DNA of 64,000 nucleotides from JANWXD01 sp037446115 (GCA_037446115.1 JBBIJF010000021.1:1-64000), one strand, 5' to 3'; counted from the first letter of the stretch, positions 39,492 through 49,409 are shown. The notes: a model not told the origin generated them from the sequence alone. A program made the numbers and translations.

Positions 39492-42400
39492 TCAGAACTG
39501 GAACTTGATGGCGAACTGCATCAGCCGGCGACCCTTCTTGAGCTGTGGCTTGCCGAAGTTCTGAAGCGTCTGCTGGTCGGGGACGCCGTTGACGAAGTTC
39601 ATGGACAATCCCGGATCGTTGCCCGCAAAGAACGGCAGCGGGTGATTCGGGAAGTTATACATGGACCACCGGAACTGGAGTTTCTTATGCTCGGTGAACT
39701 CCCAGTTCTTAAACAGGGAGATGTCATGGTTCTGGAATGCGGGGTGCTTCATGTAAGGCAGCACATAGGTGCCGTTTCGCCTCGGAAGCGGAGCCACGAA
39801 GCAGCGCGGGTTGGCGTACTGGCCTTCGGCCAGGCCGTCGCGGGGATCACAGGTGAGCCAGGGCCGCGCGGGCGTGTCCGGAGTGCCGTTGACATTAATG
39901 GCCGAAAGGGTCTGCCCGTCGGCCATCGTCCCGCTGAACTGGAAGTTGCGCAGCGGCGCGCCGCTCTGCCACTGGGAAATCCCGGAGATCTGCCAGCCGT
40001 TCAGCACAGCCTTTCCGAACGCGTTCCGGAAGTTGCCCGGCAGAAGGACGTTGTAGGCGATGCTGAAGGTGTGCGTGCGGTCGTAGGGCAGCACGTCATA
40101 GCTGCGGCGCTTGCGATCGAAGGCATCCGACGGCGTGCCGAAGGAATCACCCCCGACACCCATCGCCTTCGAAAAGGTGTACGCCGCAGAGTAGTTGACG
40201 CGGCCCACCTGACGGTTGGCGGTCACTTGCAGCGAGTGGTAGTTCTGCGACAGCCCGTGTGACCGCATGTTGATCGTGCCGTAATTCTTGAACGGGCGGT
40301 ACGCATTCGGATCGGTCCCCAGCGGGAAGCCGAACATGGCCCCCTCGGGCACAGCGTTCACGTTGTCGCCGCAGTTGGTGCAGACCATCTGGTGTGAGCT
40401 GGAGTTGCCCACGTAGGAGGCTTCGAAAACCGTCTGTCCCGGCAGGCGGTGAGACAGCGTCAGGCTCCACGAGTAAGTCGTCGGTACGCGGTCCTCGTAG
40501 GGCAGCAGCACGGTCAGGTTCGTAACGGGGGTCTGCGTCTTTGGATCGATGCGATCAATATCGGCCAGCGTTCCGGCGTTCCACCCGAGGTTCACCAGCA
40601 GGCGGAGCGGAGGATTACCGATCGTGCCGAAAATGTCGCCATTGCGATCCAGGTGCTTGTAAACGCCACCGCCGCCGCGAAGCACGGTGTTGCCCCGGCC
40701 CGTCAGGTCGTAAGCAAAGCCGACCCGGGGCGCAACCAGCAGGGGAGGCGTCTTCCAGATGGACTTGGGTCCGTTCCAGCCAAGGTGCGGCGAGACCAGT
40801 CCCGTGTAGTCGGTGACTTTCGAGTCCGGCCGGTACAGCCGGCTGTCAAAGCCGAACATCTTGCCGTCCTTGTCATACATCCAGCCCATGTGCTGGAAAC
40901 GGGCCCCGTACTCCAGAGTGAAGCGGCGAGTGACCTTCCAGGAGTCCTGGGCAAAGCCGGACCATTCGCGCTTGCGGAAGTAACCGACCACGTTCGTCGT
41001 TCCCTCTGAATAGGCGCCCACACGGCCCAGCAGCAGGTCCGCGAAGGCATTGCCCGTCGAGTTGCCGCCCCAGTTGGTGGGCTGCAAAAAGCCGTGGTCC
41101 TCCGCGGTAGTGGGCTCATCGTTGGTGACAAATTCAAAGAAGAACCCGAACTTCATGGTGTGGGTTCCGACCACCTTGCTGAAGTTGTCGCGCACGCTGA
41201 TGAGCCACTTGTTGCCGAAGATGGTCGGATTGTCCAGCCCGCCCGGCTGGATGAAATCGGGCACGCCGCCACCCCAGTCGGTGAAGCTGGGGATGACGTC
41301 GGTGGGGTTGTCGAAGATCCCTTTGTACGGATAGCCCAGCGCCTTGCGGGAGACCTTGTCCATCTGCCGGATCTTGTGCGGCATGCCCCAGTAGGTCGCC
41401 GCGAAGACGATCTCATTGGTGGTAGAGGGGTCGAGCACTTTCACCAGGCTGGTGGAACTGGACCAGGTGTTGTAGCCGCCATGGAGGTCACCCGGCCACG
41501 GGACATCGTTGGAGTTGTACCACCAGAGCGTGAACGGGTATGGGCTGGACTGGTATTCGTGGTTGAAACGGGTGTACAACTTCGTGTTGTCGGAGACGTT
41601 GTAATCCACGCGGACCAGCTGCTGGTGGCGGTGTTCCGGGTTGATGATGTTGGAGGTGTAGTTGTAGCCGCCGGACTGGGCCGGATCCTGATTCGGTAGC
41701 GGCAGCAGGTTGAGAAGGATCTGCCCTCCCTTGTCAATGGCGGACGGACTGATCTTTCCGCCCGAAAGCATGGCCGCCGTGATGGCGGGGCCGCAGCAAT
41801 TGCTGTTGCCCTCGGCGTCGTTCCGGGGCATCGTGTTGACGTCGTAGCCGTTCAGCTTGGACAGGTACGCGGTGTCGCTAAAGTCGCCCCGGCGCATCGC
41901 TTCGGTGGGCACCACGGCGGGGCGCACGCCCAGGTCGTGGTTCTGCCGCTGGATTTCCACGCCTGCAAAGAAGAACAGCTTGTCGCGCTTCTTCGTGAGA
42001 GGGCCGCCGATGTTAAAGCCGGGATAGTAGAAGCTGTCGGTCGGCTTTCTGGTTTTGAAGAAGTTGTTGCGCCAGTCGCGGGCGTTAAGCGAGTGGTGCC
42101 GCGCATAGAGGTAGGCCTCGCCGTGGAATTCCGAACTTCCGGACTTGGAGACGGCGTTGAAGACTACGGGACCCAGCGCGTTCTCGGCCGCGAAATTGGA
42201 GACCTGCACTTTCACTTCCTGAAGCATGTCCATGTTCGGCGTCACAGCCGAGCCGCAATTGCAGCCCGGGTCAATGACGTTGGCGCCGTCGGAGACGTTG
42301 GCCACTTGTGTGTTGCGCGTCCCGGCCACGTTGTAGTTGCCGATGCCCCGGTTGAATTGCACGGTAAAGCCGGCGGGCGTGCCGGGGTCGTCCGGGTTGG

Positions 42401-42926
42401 TGTAAACTACGCCGGGCAGAATCTTCAGCAATTCATCTGCGCTCCGGCCCAGCACCGCCAGGTTCTGGATCTGCGTGGAGGTGATCACCTGAGCCTTCTC
42501 GCCCGTGTCCACCGGAATCACGGTCGCGGCCGATGCGATCACCTCGACCTGCTCCGCCGTGGGCGCCACGGTGAGCACAATGTCCGTGAGCGTCAGGCGG
42601 TCGCCGGCGTGGAAGATCATGCCGGTCCGTTCCCACTTATTGAACCCCTTGGCTTCCACGAGCACACGGTATTGACCGGCCGGGATGCCGACGATGGAGA
42701 AGTACCCTTCCGCATTGGAGACCGTACGGCGAACCGCACCGGTGGTCTCGTGCGTCAGCGTGATCGTGGCGCCCGGAATGACCGCGTTCGTTTGATCCTG
42801 AACGATCCCCGTAAGCTGGGCAGGCAAGCCTTGCGCAAGGCCGGCTTGCGGAAACGCAATCAGAAGCGCCAGGCCCAGAATGGCTCCGTACCTGACCCTT
42901 CTGCTGGAGCAGAATCCTGAAACCAT
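39492..42926 (-). CDS. Oar-like TonB-dependent receptor, first copy
   Basis: 1144 residues. A signal peptide leads to a carboxypeptidase-regulatory-like beta-sandwich domain (about 35-115: L-T-G-I-V-Q-D-Q-T-N-A-V-I-P-G-A), a TonB plug (about 140-250), and a 22-strand-type barrel ending in Q-F-A-I-K-F-Q-F with C-terminal Phe. Oar-type receptors import large or polymeric substrates; the ligand is unknown. ATG 42926 is chosen: GGGGGAAAGG precedes it and the signal peptide fits; earlier in-frame codons at 42947 and 42983 are possible. A TTGACT-17-TAATCT promoter at 43080-43052 supports translation from this region. Confidence 0.9.
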   Translation of the reverse strand: MVSGFCSSRRVRYGAILGLALLIAFPQAGLAQGLPAQLTGIVQDQTNAVIPGATITLTHETTGAVRRTVSNAEGYFSIVGIPAGQYRVLVEAKGFNKWERTGMIFHAGDRLTLTDIVLTVAPTAEQVEVIASAATVIPVDTGEKAQVITSTQIQNLAVLGRSADELLKILPGVVYTNPDDPGTPAGFTVQFNRGIGNYNVAGTRNTQVANVSDGANVIDPGCNCGSAVTPNMDMLQEVKVQVSNFAAENALGPVVFNAVSKSGSSEFHGEAYLYARHHSLNARDWRNNFFKTRKPTDSFYYPGFNIGGPLTKKRDKLFFFAGVEIQRQNHDLGVRPAVVPTEAMRRGDFSDTAYLSKLNGYDVNTMPRNDAEGNSNCCGPAITAAMLSGGKISPSAIDKGGQILLNLLPLPNQDPAQSGGYNYTSNIINPEHRHQQLVRVDYNVSDNTKLYTRFNHEYQSSPYPFTLWWYNSNDVPWPGDLHGGYNTWSSSTSLVKVLDPSTTNEIVFAATYWGMPHKIRQMDKVSRKALGYPYKGIFDNPTDVIPSFTDWGGGVPDFIQPGGLDNPTIFGNKWLISVRDNFSKVVGTHTMKFGFFFEFVTNDEPTTAEDHGFLQPTNWGGNSTGNAFADLLLGRVGAYSEGTTNVVGYFRKREWSGFAQDSWKVTRRFTLEYGARFQHMGWMYDKDGKMFGFDSRLYRPDSKVTDYTGLVSPHLGWNGPKSIWKTPPLLVAPRVGFAYDLTGRGNTVLRGGGGVYKHLDRNGDIFGTIGNPPLRLLVNLGWNAGTLADIDRIDPKTQTPVTNLTVLLPYEDRVPTTYSWSLTLSHRLPGQTVFEASYVGNSSSHQMVCTNCGDNVNAVPEGAMFGFPLGTDPNAYRPFKNYGTINMRSHGLSQNYHSLQVTANRQVGRVNYSAAYTFSKAMGVGGDSFGTPSDAFDRKRRSYDVLPYDRTHTFSIAYNVLLPGNFRNAFGKAVLNGWQISGISQWQSGAPLRNFQFSGTMADGQTLSAINVNGTPDTPARPWLTCDPRDGLAEGQYANPRCFVAPLPRRNGTYVLPYMKHPAFQNHDISLFKNWEFTEHKKLQFRWSMYNFPNHPLPFFAGNDPGLSMNFVNGVPDQQTLQNFGKPQLKKGRRLMQFAIKFQF

Positions 42927-43051
42927 TTGACCTTTCCCCCTAAACATGCAACTTCTTTGAAGACCGCCTCCCCGTACTTGCAAAGTCGGCCGCGTACTTC
43001 CCCGGCCGTTGAAACGGCTCTTGTTCCGATTCCTGAAGCGGCTTCGGGTGG

Positions 43052-43080
43052 AGATTAACAGATGAAACGAAGAAAGTCAA
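43052..43080 (-). promoter_or_regulatory. Promoter of the first TonB-dependent receptor
   Basis: Minus-strand TTGACT (43080-43075), 17-base spacer, TAATCT (43057-43052). It leaves a leader of about 120 bases before ATG 42926. Confidence 0.75.
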
Positions 43081-43110
43081 GCGTTTCCATTAGGATTTTT
43101 CGATTATGAA
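43081..43110 (-). promoter_or_regulatory. Shared upstream element, receptor 1 copy
   Basis: The 30 bases abutting the -35 box are AT-rich and match, with the -35, 30 of 36 positions of the block at 55340-55375 upstream of the second receptor. On the minus strand it contains two direct copies of TAATnGAAA spaced 14 bases apart. It looks like an activator site or UP element. Confidence 0.75.
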
Positions 43111-43125
43111 CCGCAATCCACTGGA

Positions 43126-43152
43126 GCCACTAGAGAAAATTTTTTCAGTGGC
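43126..43152. repeat. Inverted repeat GCCACT/AGTGGC
   Basis: GCCACT (43126-43131) and AGTGGC (43147-43152) flank an AT-rich 15-base interior. It sits between the end of the gene at 43189 and the receptor promoter; it may be a weak terminator or an operator. There is no following T-run. Confidence 0.45.
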
Positions 43153-43188
43153 ACAAGAAGGATTATGGAACCCACTCGGGTGTGGTGT

Positions 43189-43893
43189 CTAATACTCCAA
43201 CTGTCCTTGGTACATCAGCTTGGGGGCTTTGAAGGTGAGGAACAGTCGCTGCCCGATAGGGGCGATGAAGAAGTCGAAACGGATCTCTTTGTCCTGGGTA
43301 CCGAGCACGGGCTGGCCGTTCACCAGTCTTGGGAAAATGAATTTGGCACCGGTGCCGTCGGGACTGGGAGGATAGTATTCGCGCAACTCGAGCCGGCCAT
43401 GCCGCGGCGCGATCAGGTAAACGCTCTGCTTCAACGTTTCGGTGCGCGCGGTTTCCAGAAACGTGCGCAGATCCCGAGTGGCGTTGGGGTCGTTGGTCGC
43501 GTAATCCAGGGCGATGATGACGCGATCGCTCACGTCGAGCGACAAGGCTTTGCGGAAGCGGGCATTGAACTCCTGCTTTTGCTCGGGCGGCATCTGGTCG
43601 TACTTGTTGAGGATCTGCATCATGCGCACGTAGGCCTCGCGAATGGGCCTGGCGGAAAACAGGCGAACGGTGAATTGATAAAACATCTCCTTTTCGCCCG
43701 CGGTTCCCGAACCCCGGCCCCCGGCCACGGCATTGAACGTTTGCGTTTGTGACCAGGGCGAGTTGCTGAGCATGCGCAAGACTTCCTCACGCTTCCACTT
43801 CTCGAAGGGTTCCTCCCAGAAGTCTTTCGCCATCACCCAGGCGGCTCCTACCCCCGCCAAGGACACGATGACAATCCCCTTCGCCACCGTCAT
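43189..43893 (-). CDS. Conserved-type exported hypothetical protein
   Basis: 234 residues. The N-terminal hydrophobic segment G-I-V-I-V-S-L-A-G-V-G-A-A-W-V-M-A-K is a signal anchor. The rest is soluble, helix-rich to about residue 140 and beta-rich after (L-R-E-Y-Y-P-P-S-P; F-I-F-P-R-L-V-N-G; F-D-F-F-I-A-P-I-G). GAAGGAGGTTTCC immediately before the ATG is an unusually strong Shine-Dalgarno sequence. No family recognised; the C-terminal strand pattern recalls acidobacterial GWxTD-type proteins, but that motif itself is absent. Confidence 0.7.
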   Translation of the reverse strand: MTVAKGIVIVSLAGVGAAWVMAKDFWEEPFEKWKREEVLRMLSNSPWSQTQTFNAVAGGRGSGTAGEKEMFYQFTVRLFSARPIREAYVRMMQILNKYDQMPPEQKQEFNARFRKALSLDVSDRVIIALDYATNDPNATRDLRTFLETARTETLKQSVYLIAPRHGRLELREYYPPSPDGTGAKFIFPRLVNGQPVLGTQDKEIRFDFFIAPIGQRLFLTFKAPKLMYQGQLEY

Positions 43894-43998
43894 GGAAACC
43901 TCCTTCCCACGGGACCTCCCGCTGAAATCATATCCGGTGAGGCGGGGCCTGGCAAGCCCGGCGAGCCTGTATTATCATGGCGGTTGCTGGGCCGGCGC

Positions 43999-45387
43999 AT
44001 GGCTTTCGCCACCCAAGGATGGCTCCGCGCCGCGGGGGTCTATGTGGCGATCGCGCTAAGCTTTTCCGGGAGCGCGGTCGGCACTTCCGCACCGGCGCAA
44101 GCCCGGTCTCAGCTTGAGGAAGCCGCGCGTTTGATCGAATCAGGCCGTCCGGCGGAAGCCGAACGTATCTTGCGCGCCGTGCTCCGCAGCCATCCGCAAC
44201 ACGCCGGCGTGCTGCACCTTCTGGGGATCGCAGCGTTGAAGCAGGAACGCCCGCAGCAAGCCGCATCGTGGTTCCGGAAGGCCATCGCGGCCCAGCCGGC
44301 ATTCGGAGCCGCCTACGTCAACCTGGCACGCCTGTTGAAGGAGGGCGGGGACCGTGCCGCGGCGATTCGAGTCCTCCGCCAGGGCCTAGCCCGCACGCCG
44401 CGGGACGCGACTCTGCGGCGGGAGCTGGCCAGCGTACTTGCGGACCAGGGAGATTTCGCGGAAGCCATCGCCACTTTGCAGGCGATTCCTCCGGCCGAAC
44501 GCTTCGACGGGTACTGGGAGATGCTCGGCCGGCTGCAGGTTTCTCTGGGCGACTTCGCCCAGGCGGAGGAAAGTCTGCGGCGAGCGCTGGAGAGCAAGCC
44601 GGAATCCGTCAACCTGCTCCGGCAACTGGCGGGGGTTGCCTTAAAGCGGGGTGCAGCGGAGCGCGGGTGGCAGTACATGGCGCGCGCCTACCGCCTGGCG
44701 CCGAACTCGCCGGAATTGCTCTACGAGTACGCACAAGTGAGCCTTCAGAACGGTCTTTCGCGGGAGGCGGTACTGGCGCTGCGGAAGGCGCTGCTGATGG
44801 AACCTGAGCGCCCGGAGTTTCTGCTCGCCTTGGGCAACGCACTGCTGGAGACGCCCGACTATCACGACGCGCTGCCGTATTTTGAGCGCTACGTCACGCT
44901 GCGACCGGAGGATCCCCAAGGCCGCCTGGCATTGGGATGGGCGTTATTTCTCGGGAGGAATTTCCCCAAGGCGCGCCAGCAATTCGAGGAAGTGCTGCGG
45001 TTGGATCCCCAGCGCGCCGATGCCTACTACCACCTCGGCATGATCGCGTACGAAAGCGGCGACAACGCCGGGGCGCTCGAAATGCTCACCCGAGCTGTAG
45101 AGCGGGCTCCGGAACACCCCAAGGCTCATTACGGACTCGGCCTGGTCCACGCGCGCGAGCGCCGCTACGAGCAAGCCCGGGCCGAGTTTGAAACCGCTGC
45201 GCGCCTCGACCCGGATGAGCCGAAGGTCCACTACCAGCTCAGCCAGGTGTACGCCCGCCTCGGCGATGCCGCGCGGGCCCGGGCGTCCTTGCAGCTGTAC
45301 CGGCAAGCACAGAAACGATCGGAGGACCGCATCAAGCGCAGCCAGCTCCTCTTATCCCACACAGCGGAATCCCGCGAGGTGCCGTGA
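43999..45387 (+). CDS. Exported TPR protein, second
   Basis: 462 residues from ATG 43999 (a TTG at 43984, 8 bases after a TATTAT, is an alternative). A signal peptide ending near A-Q-A-R is followed by about eleven tetratricopeptide repeats without a linker (for example A-E-R-I-L-R-A-V-L, A-L-K-Q-E-R-P-Q-Q-A-A-S-W-F). Its stop is one base before the CRTAC1 start, so the two proteins are made together. This TPR plus CRTAC1 pairing occurs repeatedly in the phylum but no role has been assigned that I know of. Confidence 0.85.
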   Translation: MAFATQGWLRAAGVYVAIALSFSGSAVGTSAPAQARSQLEEAARLIESGRPAEAERILRAVLRSHPQHAGVLHLLGIAALKQERPQQAASWFRKAIAAQPAFGAAYVNLARLLKEGGDRAAAIRVLRQGLARTPRDATLRRELASVLADQGDFAEAIATLQAIPPAERFDGYWEMLGRLQVSLGDFAQAEESLRRALESKPESVNLLRQLAGVALKRGAAERGWQYMARAYRLAPNSPELLYEYAQVSLQNGLSREAVLALRKALLMEPERPEFLLALGNALLETPDYHDALPYFERYVTLRPEDPQGRLALGWALFLGRNFPKARQQFEEVLRLDPQRADAYYHLGMIAYESGDNAGALEMLTRAVERAPEHPKAHYGLGLVHARERRYEQARAEFETAARLDPDEPKVHYQLSQVYARLGDAARARASLQLYRQAQKRSEDRIKRSQLLLSHTAESREVP

Positions 45388-45388
45388 G

Positions 45389-47104
45389 ATGAAGTGGTGG
45401 TTCGCGGTCCTGCCGGCCTTGGCAAGCTTTTACATGCTCGCCGCGCTTCAGACTTCCTCTTCGGGCGCTCCCGCCGTGCAATTTGTGGACATCACGGACG
45501 CGGCCGGCATCCGCTTTTTCCACATCTCCGCACCGGAAAAGAAATACATTGTCGAGTCCATGAGCGGCGGCGTGGCGCTGTTTGACTTCGATCGGGACGG
45601 CTGCCTGGACATCTATTTCACCAATTCGCTCACGGTCGAAACCGCCTCCAACCCAAAAAGCTCCCGCAGTGCCCTGTACCGGGGTCGCTGTGACGGCACG
45701 TTCACCGACGTTACGGAGCGGGCCGGAGTGGGTTACCCCGGGTGGGCCATGGGCGTGCTGGCGGCCGACTTTGACGGTGACGGCTGGCAGGACCTGTATG
45801 TCACCTGCCTGGGTCCTAACCGGCTTTACCGGAACAACGGCGACGGAACATTCACTGATGTTACTTCCCGCGCGGGTGTGGACGATGTGCGGTGGTCCGC
45901 AGGGGCGGCGCTCGGTGACTTGGATAACGACGGCAACCAGGATCTGTTCGTCACCAACTACGTGGACTTCAAGCTGGATGATCTGCCGACCTTCGGCCGG
46001 GGCAAGTTCTGCCAGTACCGGGGCATTCCCGTGCAATGCGGGCCCCGGGGCCTGCCGGGGGCGGGCGATTCCCTGTTCCGCAACAACGGCGACGGGACGT
46101 TCACCAACGTCACCGACAAGGCAGGCGTCTCGGATCCCGACGGCCGATACGGCTTGGGCGTGGTATGGACCGATGTGGACGGCGACGGCTGGCAGGATGT
46201 CTATGTAGCCAACGACAGCGGCCCTAACTTCTTGTACCACAACAAACGCGACGGCACATTTGAAGAAATCGGCTTTCTGGCGGGTTGTGCCGTGGGTGAA
46301 GACGGCAATGAGCAGGGATCCATGGGCATTGCGGTCGGAGACTATCTGCACACGGGCCGGTTTGCCTTTTTCGTAACTAACTTCGCCGATGAGTACAACG
46401 CCTTGTATCGCCACGACGAGCCCCTTCTGTTTACAGATGTGTCGTTTCAGTCCGGTGTGGCGCGCGTCATGGGGCCCTGGGTCGGCTGGGGAACCGCGCT
46501 CTTTGACTATGACAACGACGGCTGGCTGGATCTGATGGCGGTCAACGGGCACGTCTATCCGCAAGTGGACAGCATTCCCGTCGGGTCGCGCTACGCCCAG
46601 CGGATCCTGCTGTTCCGCAACAACGGGGACGGGACGTTTTCGGAAGTGGCGGCACAGGCCGGCGAGGCGCTGATGGTTCCGCGCGTGAGCCGCGGTGCGG
46701 CCTTCGGCGATATTGACAACGACGGCGATATTGACGTCGTCATTAACAATCTGGACGGCAAGCCGACGGTGCTTCGGAACGACGGTGGAAACCGCAACCA
46801 CTGGATCAACATCCGGCTGAGGGGACATGGGCGAAATCCCGACGCGCTTGGCGCCCGAGTCAAAGTGGTTTCCGGCGAGCTGGTGCAGTGGGACGAGGTG
46901 CGCAGCGGCGGCAGCTACATCTCCTCAAGCGATCTGCGCCTTCATTTCGGCCTGGCGCACCGCGAACGCGTGGACCTCATCGAGGTTCACTGGCCGGGCG
47001 GCAAAACGGAGCTTTATCGGGATCTTCCTGCGGACCGCTTTGTCACGATCGAACAGGGTAAAGGTGTCGTCAAGACCGAGCCGGCGCGCAAGCAATCTTC
47101 GTGA
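45389..47104 (+). CDS. CRTAC1 family protein (FG-GAP/VCBS plus ASPIC-UnbV)
   Basis: 571 residues with a signal anchor. It contains FG-GAP/VCBS-type propeller blades with calcium-binding D-x-D-x-D-G loops (D-F-D-R-D-G, D-F-D-G-D-G-W, D-L-D-N-D-G, D-V-D-G-D-G, D-Y-D-N-D-G, D-I-D-N-D-G-D) and repeated L-x-R-N-N-G-D-G-T-F. The segment F-C-Q-Y-R-G-I-P-V-Q-C-G-P-R-G is a CRTAC1 hallmark. The last 75 residues are an ASPIC/UnbV domain (G-A-R-V-K-V, V-H-W-P-G-G-K-T-E). It is exported and probably binds calcium and a partner or matrix; the function is not known. Confidence 0.9.
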   Translation: MKWWFAVLPALASFYMLAALQTSSSGAPAVQFVDITDAAGIRFFHISAPEKKYIVESMSGGVALFDFDRDGCLDIYFTNSLTVETASNPKSSRSALYRGRCDGTFTDVTERAGVGYPGWAMGVLAADFDGDGWQDLYVTCLGPNRLYRNNGDGTFTDVTSRAGVDDVRWSAGAALGDLDNDGNQDLFVTNYVDFKLDDLPTFGRGKFCQYRGIPVQCGPRGLPGAGDSLFRNNGDGTFTNVTDKAGVSDPDGRYGLGVVWTDVDGDGWQDVYVANDSGPNFLYHNKRDGTFEEIGFLAGCAVGEDGNEQGSMGIAVGDYLHTGRFAFFVTNFADEYNALYRHDEPLLFTDVSFQSGVARVMGPWVGWGTALFDYDNDGWLDLMAVNGHVYPQVDSIPVGSRYAQRILLFRNNGDGTFSEVAAQAGEALMVPRVSRGAAFGDIDNDGDIDVVINNLDGKPTVLRNDGGNRNHWINIRLRGHGRNPDALGARVKVVSGELVQWDEVRSGGSYISSSDLRLHFGLAHRERVDLIEVHWPGGKTELYRDLPADRFVTIEQGKGVVKTEPARKQSS

Positions 47105-47152
47105 TGTTCCTCCAGCCTCCCCTATGCCATACTGGCGACAGAGGGAGTTGAC

Positions 47153-49366
47153 GTGTTCCGCTTTTCTGGAATGATCCTTCCGCTATCCATCGCACTGTGG
47201 GCGGACGCGCTTTATGCACAGGCGGACGCCTCGCCGCAGGAATCCGTCAAGGAAACCATCAAAGTCGAGGCGGCCGAGGTCGTCATAGACGCGGTGGTGA
47301 CGGACCGGCGCAACCGGCTCGTGGGTGATCTTACGGCGGAGGACTTCACAGTCTACGAGGACGGGGTGCCGCAAAAGCTCGTCTCGTTTGAAGTGCGCCG
47401 CGGGATCCCGGCGAGCAGCCGGGGGACTCCGCGCCGCGCCCAGGAACCGGCGGGACCTGTATCCGAAGCTGCGGCGCCTCCCCGGACACTCACCATTCTC
47501 CTGCTCGATTACTCGACCACGGAGTTGCCCAATCAGCGACTGGTCCGTGAGGCGGCAACCAGGTATGTGCGGGAAAGGATGCAGCCCGGTGAGCTATTAG
47601 CGGTCTTCGCCCTGGGTACAAGTTTACGGTTTCTCACGGACTTTACCAACGACCGTGAGGTGCTTCTGGCGGCGCTCCGGACGCGCGATGTGCACGGCGC
47701 GGCGGTGGCCGGGGAGCGGACGGATCTCAATGAGATCGCGGCCGGGCGAGGCGGCCTGAGCCTGACCCTTACAGGTGTGCCCGAGCCGTCGGTCAGCTCG
47801 GGCCCCGGAGCCGCGGCCATCGCATCCGGCATGGGAGGCCCGGCTTCGGCGGCCGCCGAAGCCATGGCGTTGCGGCGCATCGCGGCCCAGTACGCCGTGC
47901 TGCGGTCGGCGATGGAGCAGCGGCAAACCCGGGGCGTGCTGACGGCGATCCGCGCCATTGCCCTCGGGGTGCGGCACCTCGAGGGCCGGAAGAGTCTGGT
48001 GCTGTTTTCTCAGGGCTTCGTGGTTCCCCAAGCGCTTTGGTCGGAGCTGCAATCGGTGGTGGATGCGGCCAACCGCTCCCAGCTTGCGATTTACGCCATC
48101 GACGCGCGCGGGTTAGAGACGCGCCAGCTCAGCGGGGCCCTGGTGCCGCGGGACGAACTGACTGCGGCTTTGGGCCAGAGCGAAGATGAGCGCAATCCCC
48201 TGGCCGGCCAGGAACGCATGCGGGCGCAAGGTGGAGAGACGGTGTTTGACCGCGCCGGCCAGGTCGGCCACGACCTGCCCGAAAGCGCACTGCGTTATCT
48301 GGCGGCTTCCACCGGGGGCTTCCTGATTCGCAACACGAATGACCTCTTTCAGGGCCTCGCCCGCGTCAGTGAGGAGATGCAGACTTATTACGTTCTGACG
48401 TACCGGCCGAGCAATTCGAACTGGGATGGCAAGTTCCGGCAGGTGCGAGTCGAGGTGCGCAATCCCCAGCTCCGCGTCCGGGCGCGCAGCGGATACTACG
48501 CCATACCGGCAGAATTCGAATTCCTTGCGCCGGAGGATTACGCCGTCGTCGCCGAGTGGCGCAGCGCTGCGCGCGAAGCGCAACTGCCGCTCTTTGTGCG
48601 CGCCGGCGCTTTCCGGGATTCTGGTAAGCTCTACCGCATCCCGGTGGTTATCGAAGCGCCCGCATCCGCCATCAGCTTCGAAAAGCGCGCAGGCGGCCAC
48701 CAGGCGCAGTTCCACATCGTAGGTCTGGTGCGGGACATGCGCGGCCGCCTGCTGACACGGTTCGGCGGGCGCACGCAGTTCAGCGCCACGCCGGCCGAAT
48801 ATGAAACGCTGAAGCCCGGCACGATCAGTTTTCTCCAGACGTTGTACCTTCCCGCCGGTGAGTCTTACTCCTTTGAAGTCCTCGTCAAAGATCTGCTCTC
48901 CGGAAAAGTCGGCCGCCAACAGGCCGGCCTGTACCTGAGCGAGCCGGGCGAGGAACTGGCGCTCAGCACCGTGCTGCTGGCCCGGGATGTCGAGAAGGAC
49001 GCCCGCCCGGGGACGCAGTTTCTCTCCGTCGGCGGGGCCCGCATCCTGCCTTCGGCGCGCTGCCGGTTCCGCAACGGAGAGAACCTGATTTTTTACCTCG
49101 ACGTTTACAATCCACAGCCCGGAACGAACAACCAGACGGCGCTGGAGGTCGAGGTGTTCCTGATGCGGGAGGGCAAGCGCGTGCCGTTAAGCGTTCCGGT
49201 GTTTCGCGTCACGGAAAACATTGCAGAAACACGACGCGTGACGGTATCGCGGTTCTTACAGCTTACAGGACTTACACCGGGCGATTACATGTTTGTCGTC
49301 AGCGTGCGAGACATCCGCTCAGGTCAGGTCCGCAGCGCTCACGCACCTCTCGTCGTGACCGAGTGA
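47153..49366 (+). CDS. Acidobacterial VWFA-domain exported protein, second copy
   Basis: 737 residues from GTG 47153, with GAGGGAG about 7 bases upstream. A signal peptide is followed by V-V-I-D-A-V-V-T-D-R-R-N-R-L-V-G-D-L-T, F-T-V-Y-E-D-G-V-P-Q-K, then a VWA-like domain (I-L-L-L-D-Y-S-T-T, K-S-L-V-L-F-S-Q-G-F, Y-A-I-D-A-R-G-L, S-T-G-G-F-L-I-R-N-T-N-D-L) and a beta-rich half. The D-Y-S-T-T loop is a near-MIDAS D-x-S-x-T, unlike the copy at 34956 where it reads Y-E-G-L-D. It follows CRTAC1 by 48 bases. Confidence 0.88.
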   Translation: MFRFSGMILPLSIALWADALYAQADASPQESVKETIKVEAAEVVIDAVVTDRRNRLVGDLTAEDFTVYEDGVPQKLVSFEVRRGIPASSRGTPRRAQEPAGPVSEAAAPPRTLTILLLDYSTTELPNQRLVREAATRYVRERMQPGELLAVFALGTSLRFLTDFTNDREVLLAALRTRDVHGAAVAGERTDLNEIAAGRGGLSLTLTGVPEPSVSSGPGAAAIASGMGGPASAAAEAMALRRIAAQYAVLRSAMEQRQTRGVLTAIRAIALGVRHLEGRKSLVLFSQGFVVPQALWSELQSVVDAANRSQLAIYAIDARGLETRQLSGALVPRDELTAALGQSEDERNPLAGQERMRAQGGETVFDRAGQVGHDLPESALRYLAASTGGFLIRNTNDLFQGLARVSEEMQTYYVLTYRPSNSNWDGKFRQVRVEVRNPQLRVRARSGYYAIPAEFEFLAPEDYAVVAEWRSAAREAQLPLFVRAGAFRDSGKLYRIPVVIEAPASAISFEKRAGGHQAQFHIVGLVRDMRGRLLTRFGGRTQFSATPAEYETLKPGTISFLQTLYLPAGESYSFEVLVKDLLSGKVGRQQAGLYLSEPGEELALSTVLLARDVEKDARPGTQFLSVGGARILPSARCRFRNGENLIFYLDVYNPQPGTNNQTALEVEVFLMREGKRVPLSVPVFRVTENIAETRRVTVSRFLQLTGLTPGDYMFVVSVRDIRSGQVRSAHAPLVVTE

Positions 49367-49409
49367 GGATGCGCTTGTGCGCCTGTCTGAAGGCGGACGG
49401 CGGTCTGCG

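Noticed and set aside
43126..43152. GCCACT/AGTGGC as a definite terminator
   Set aside because: The interior is AT-rich and no T-run follows; kept only as an inverted repeat.
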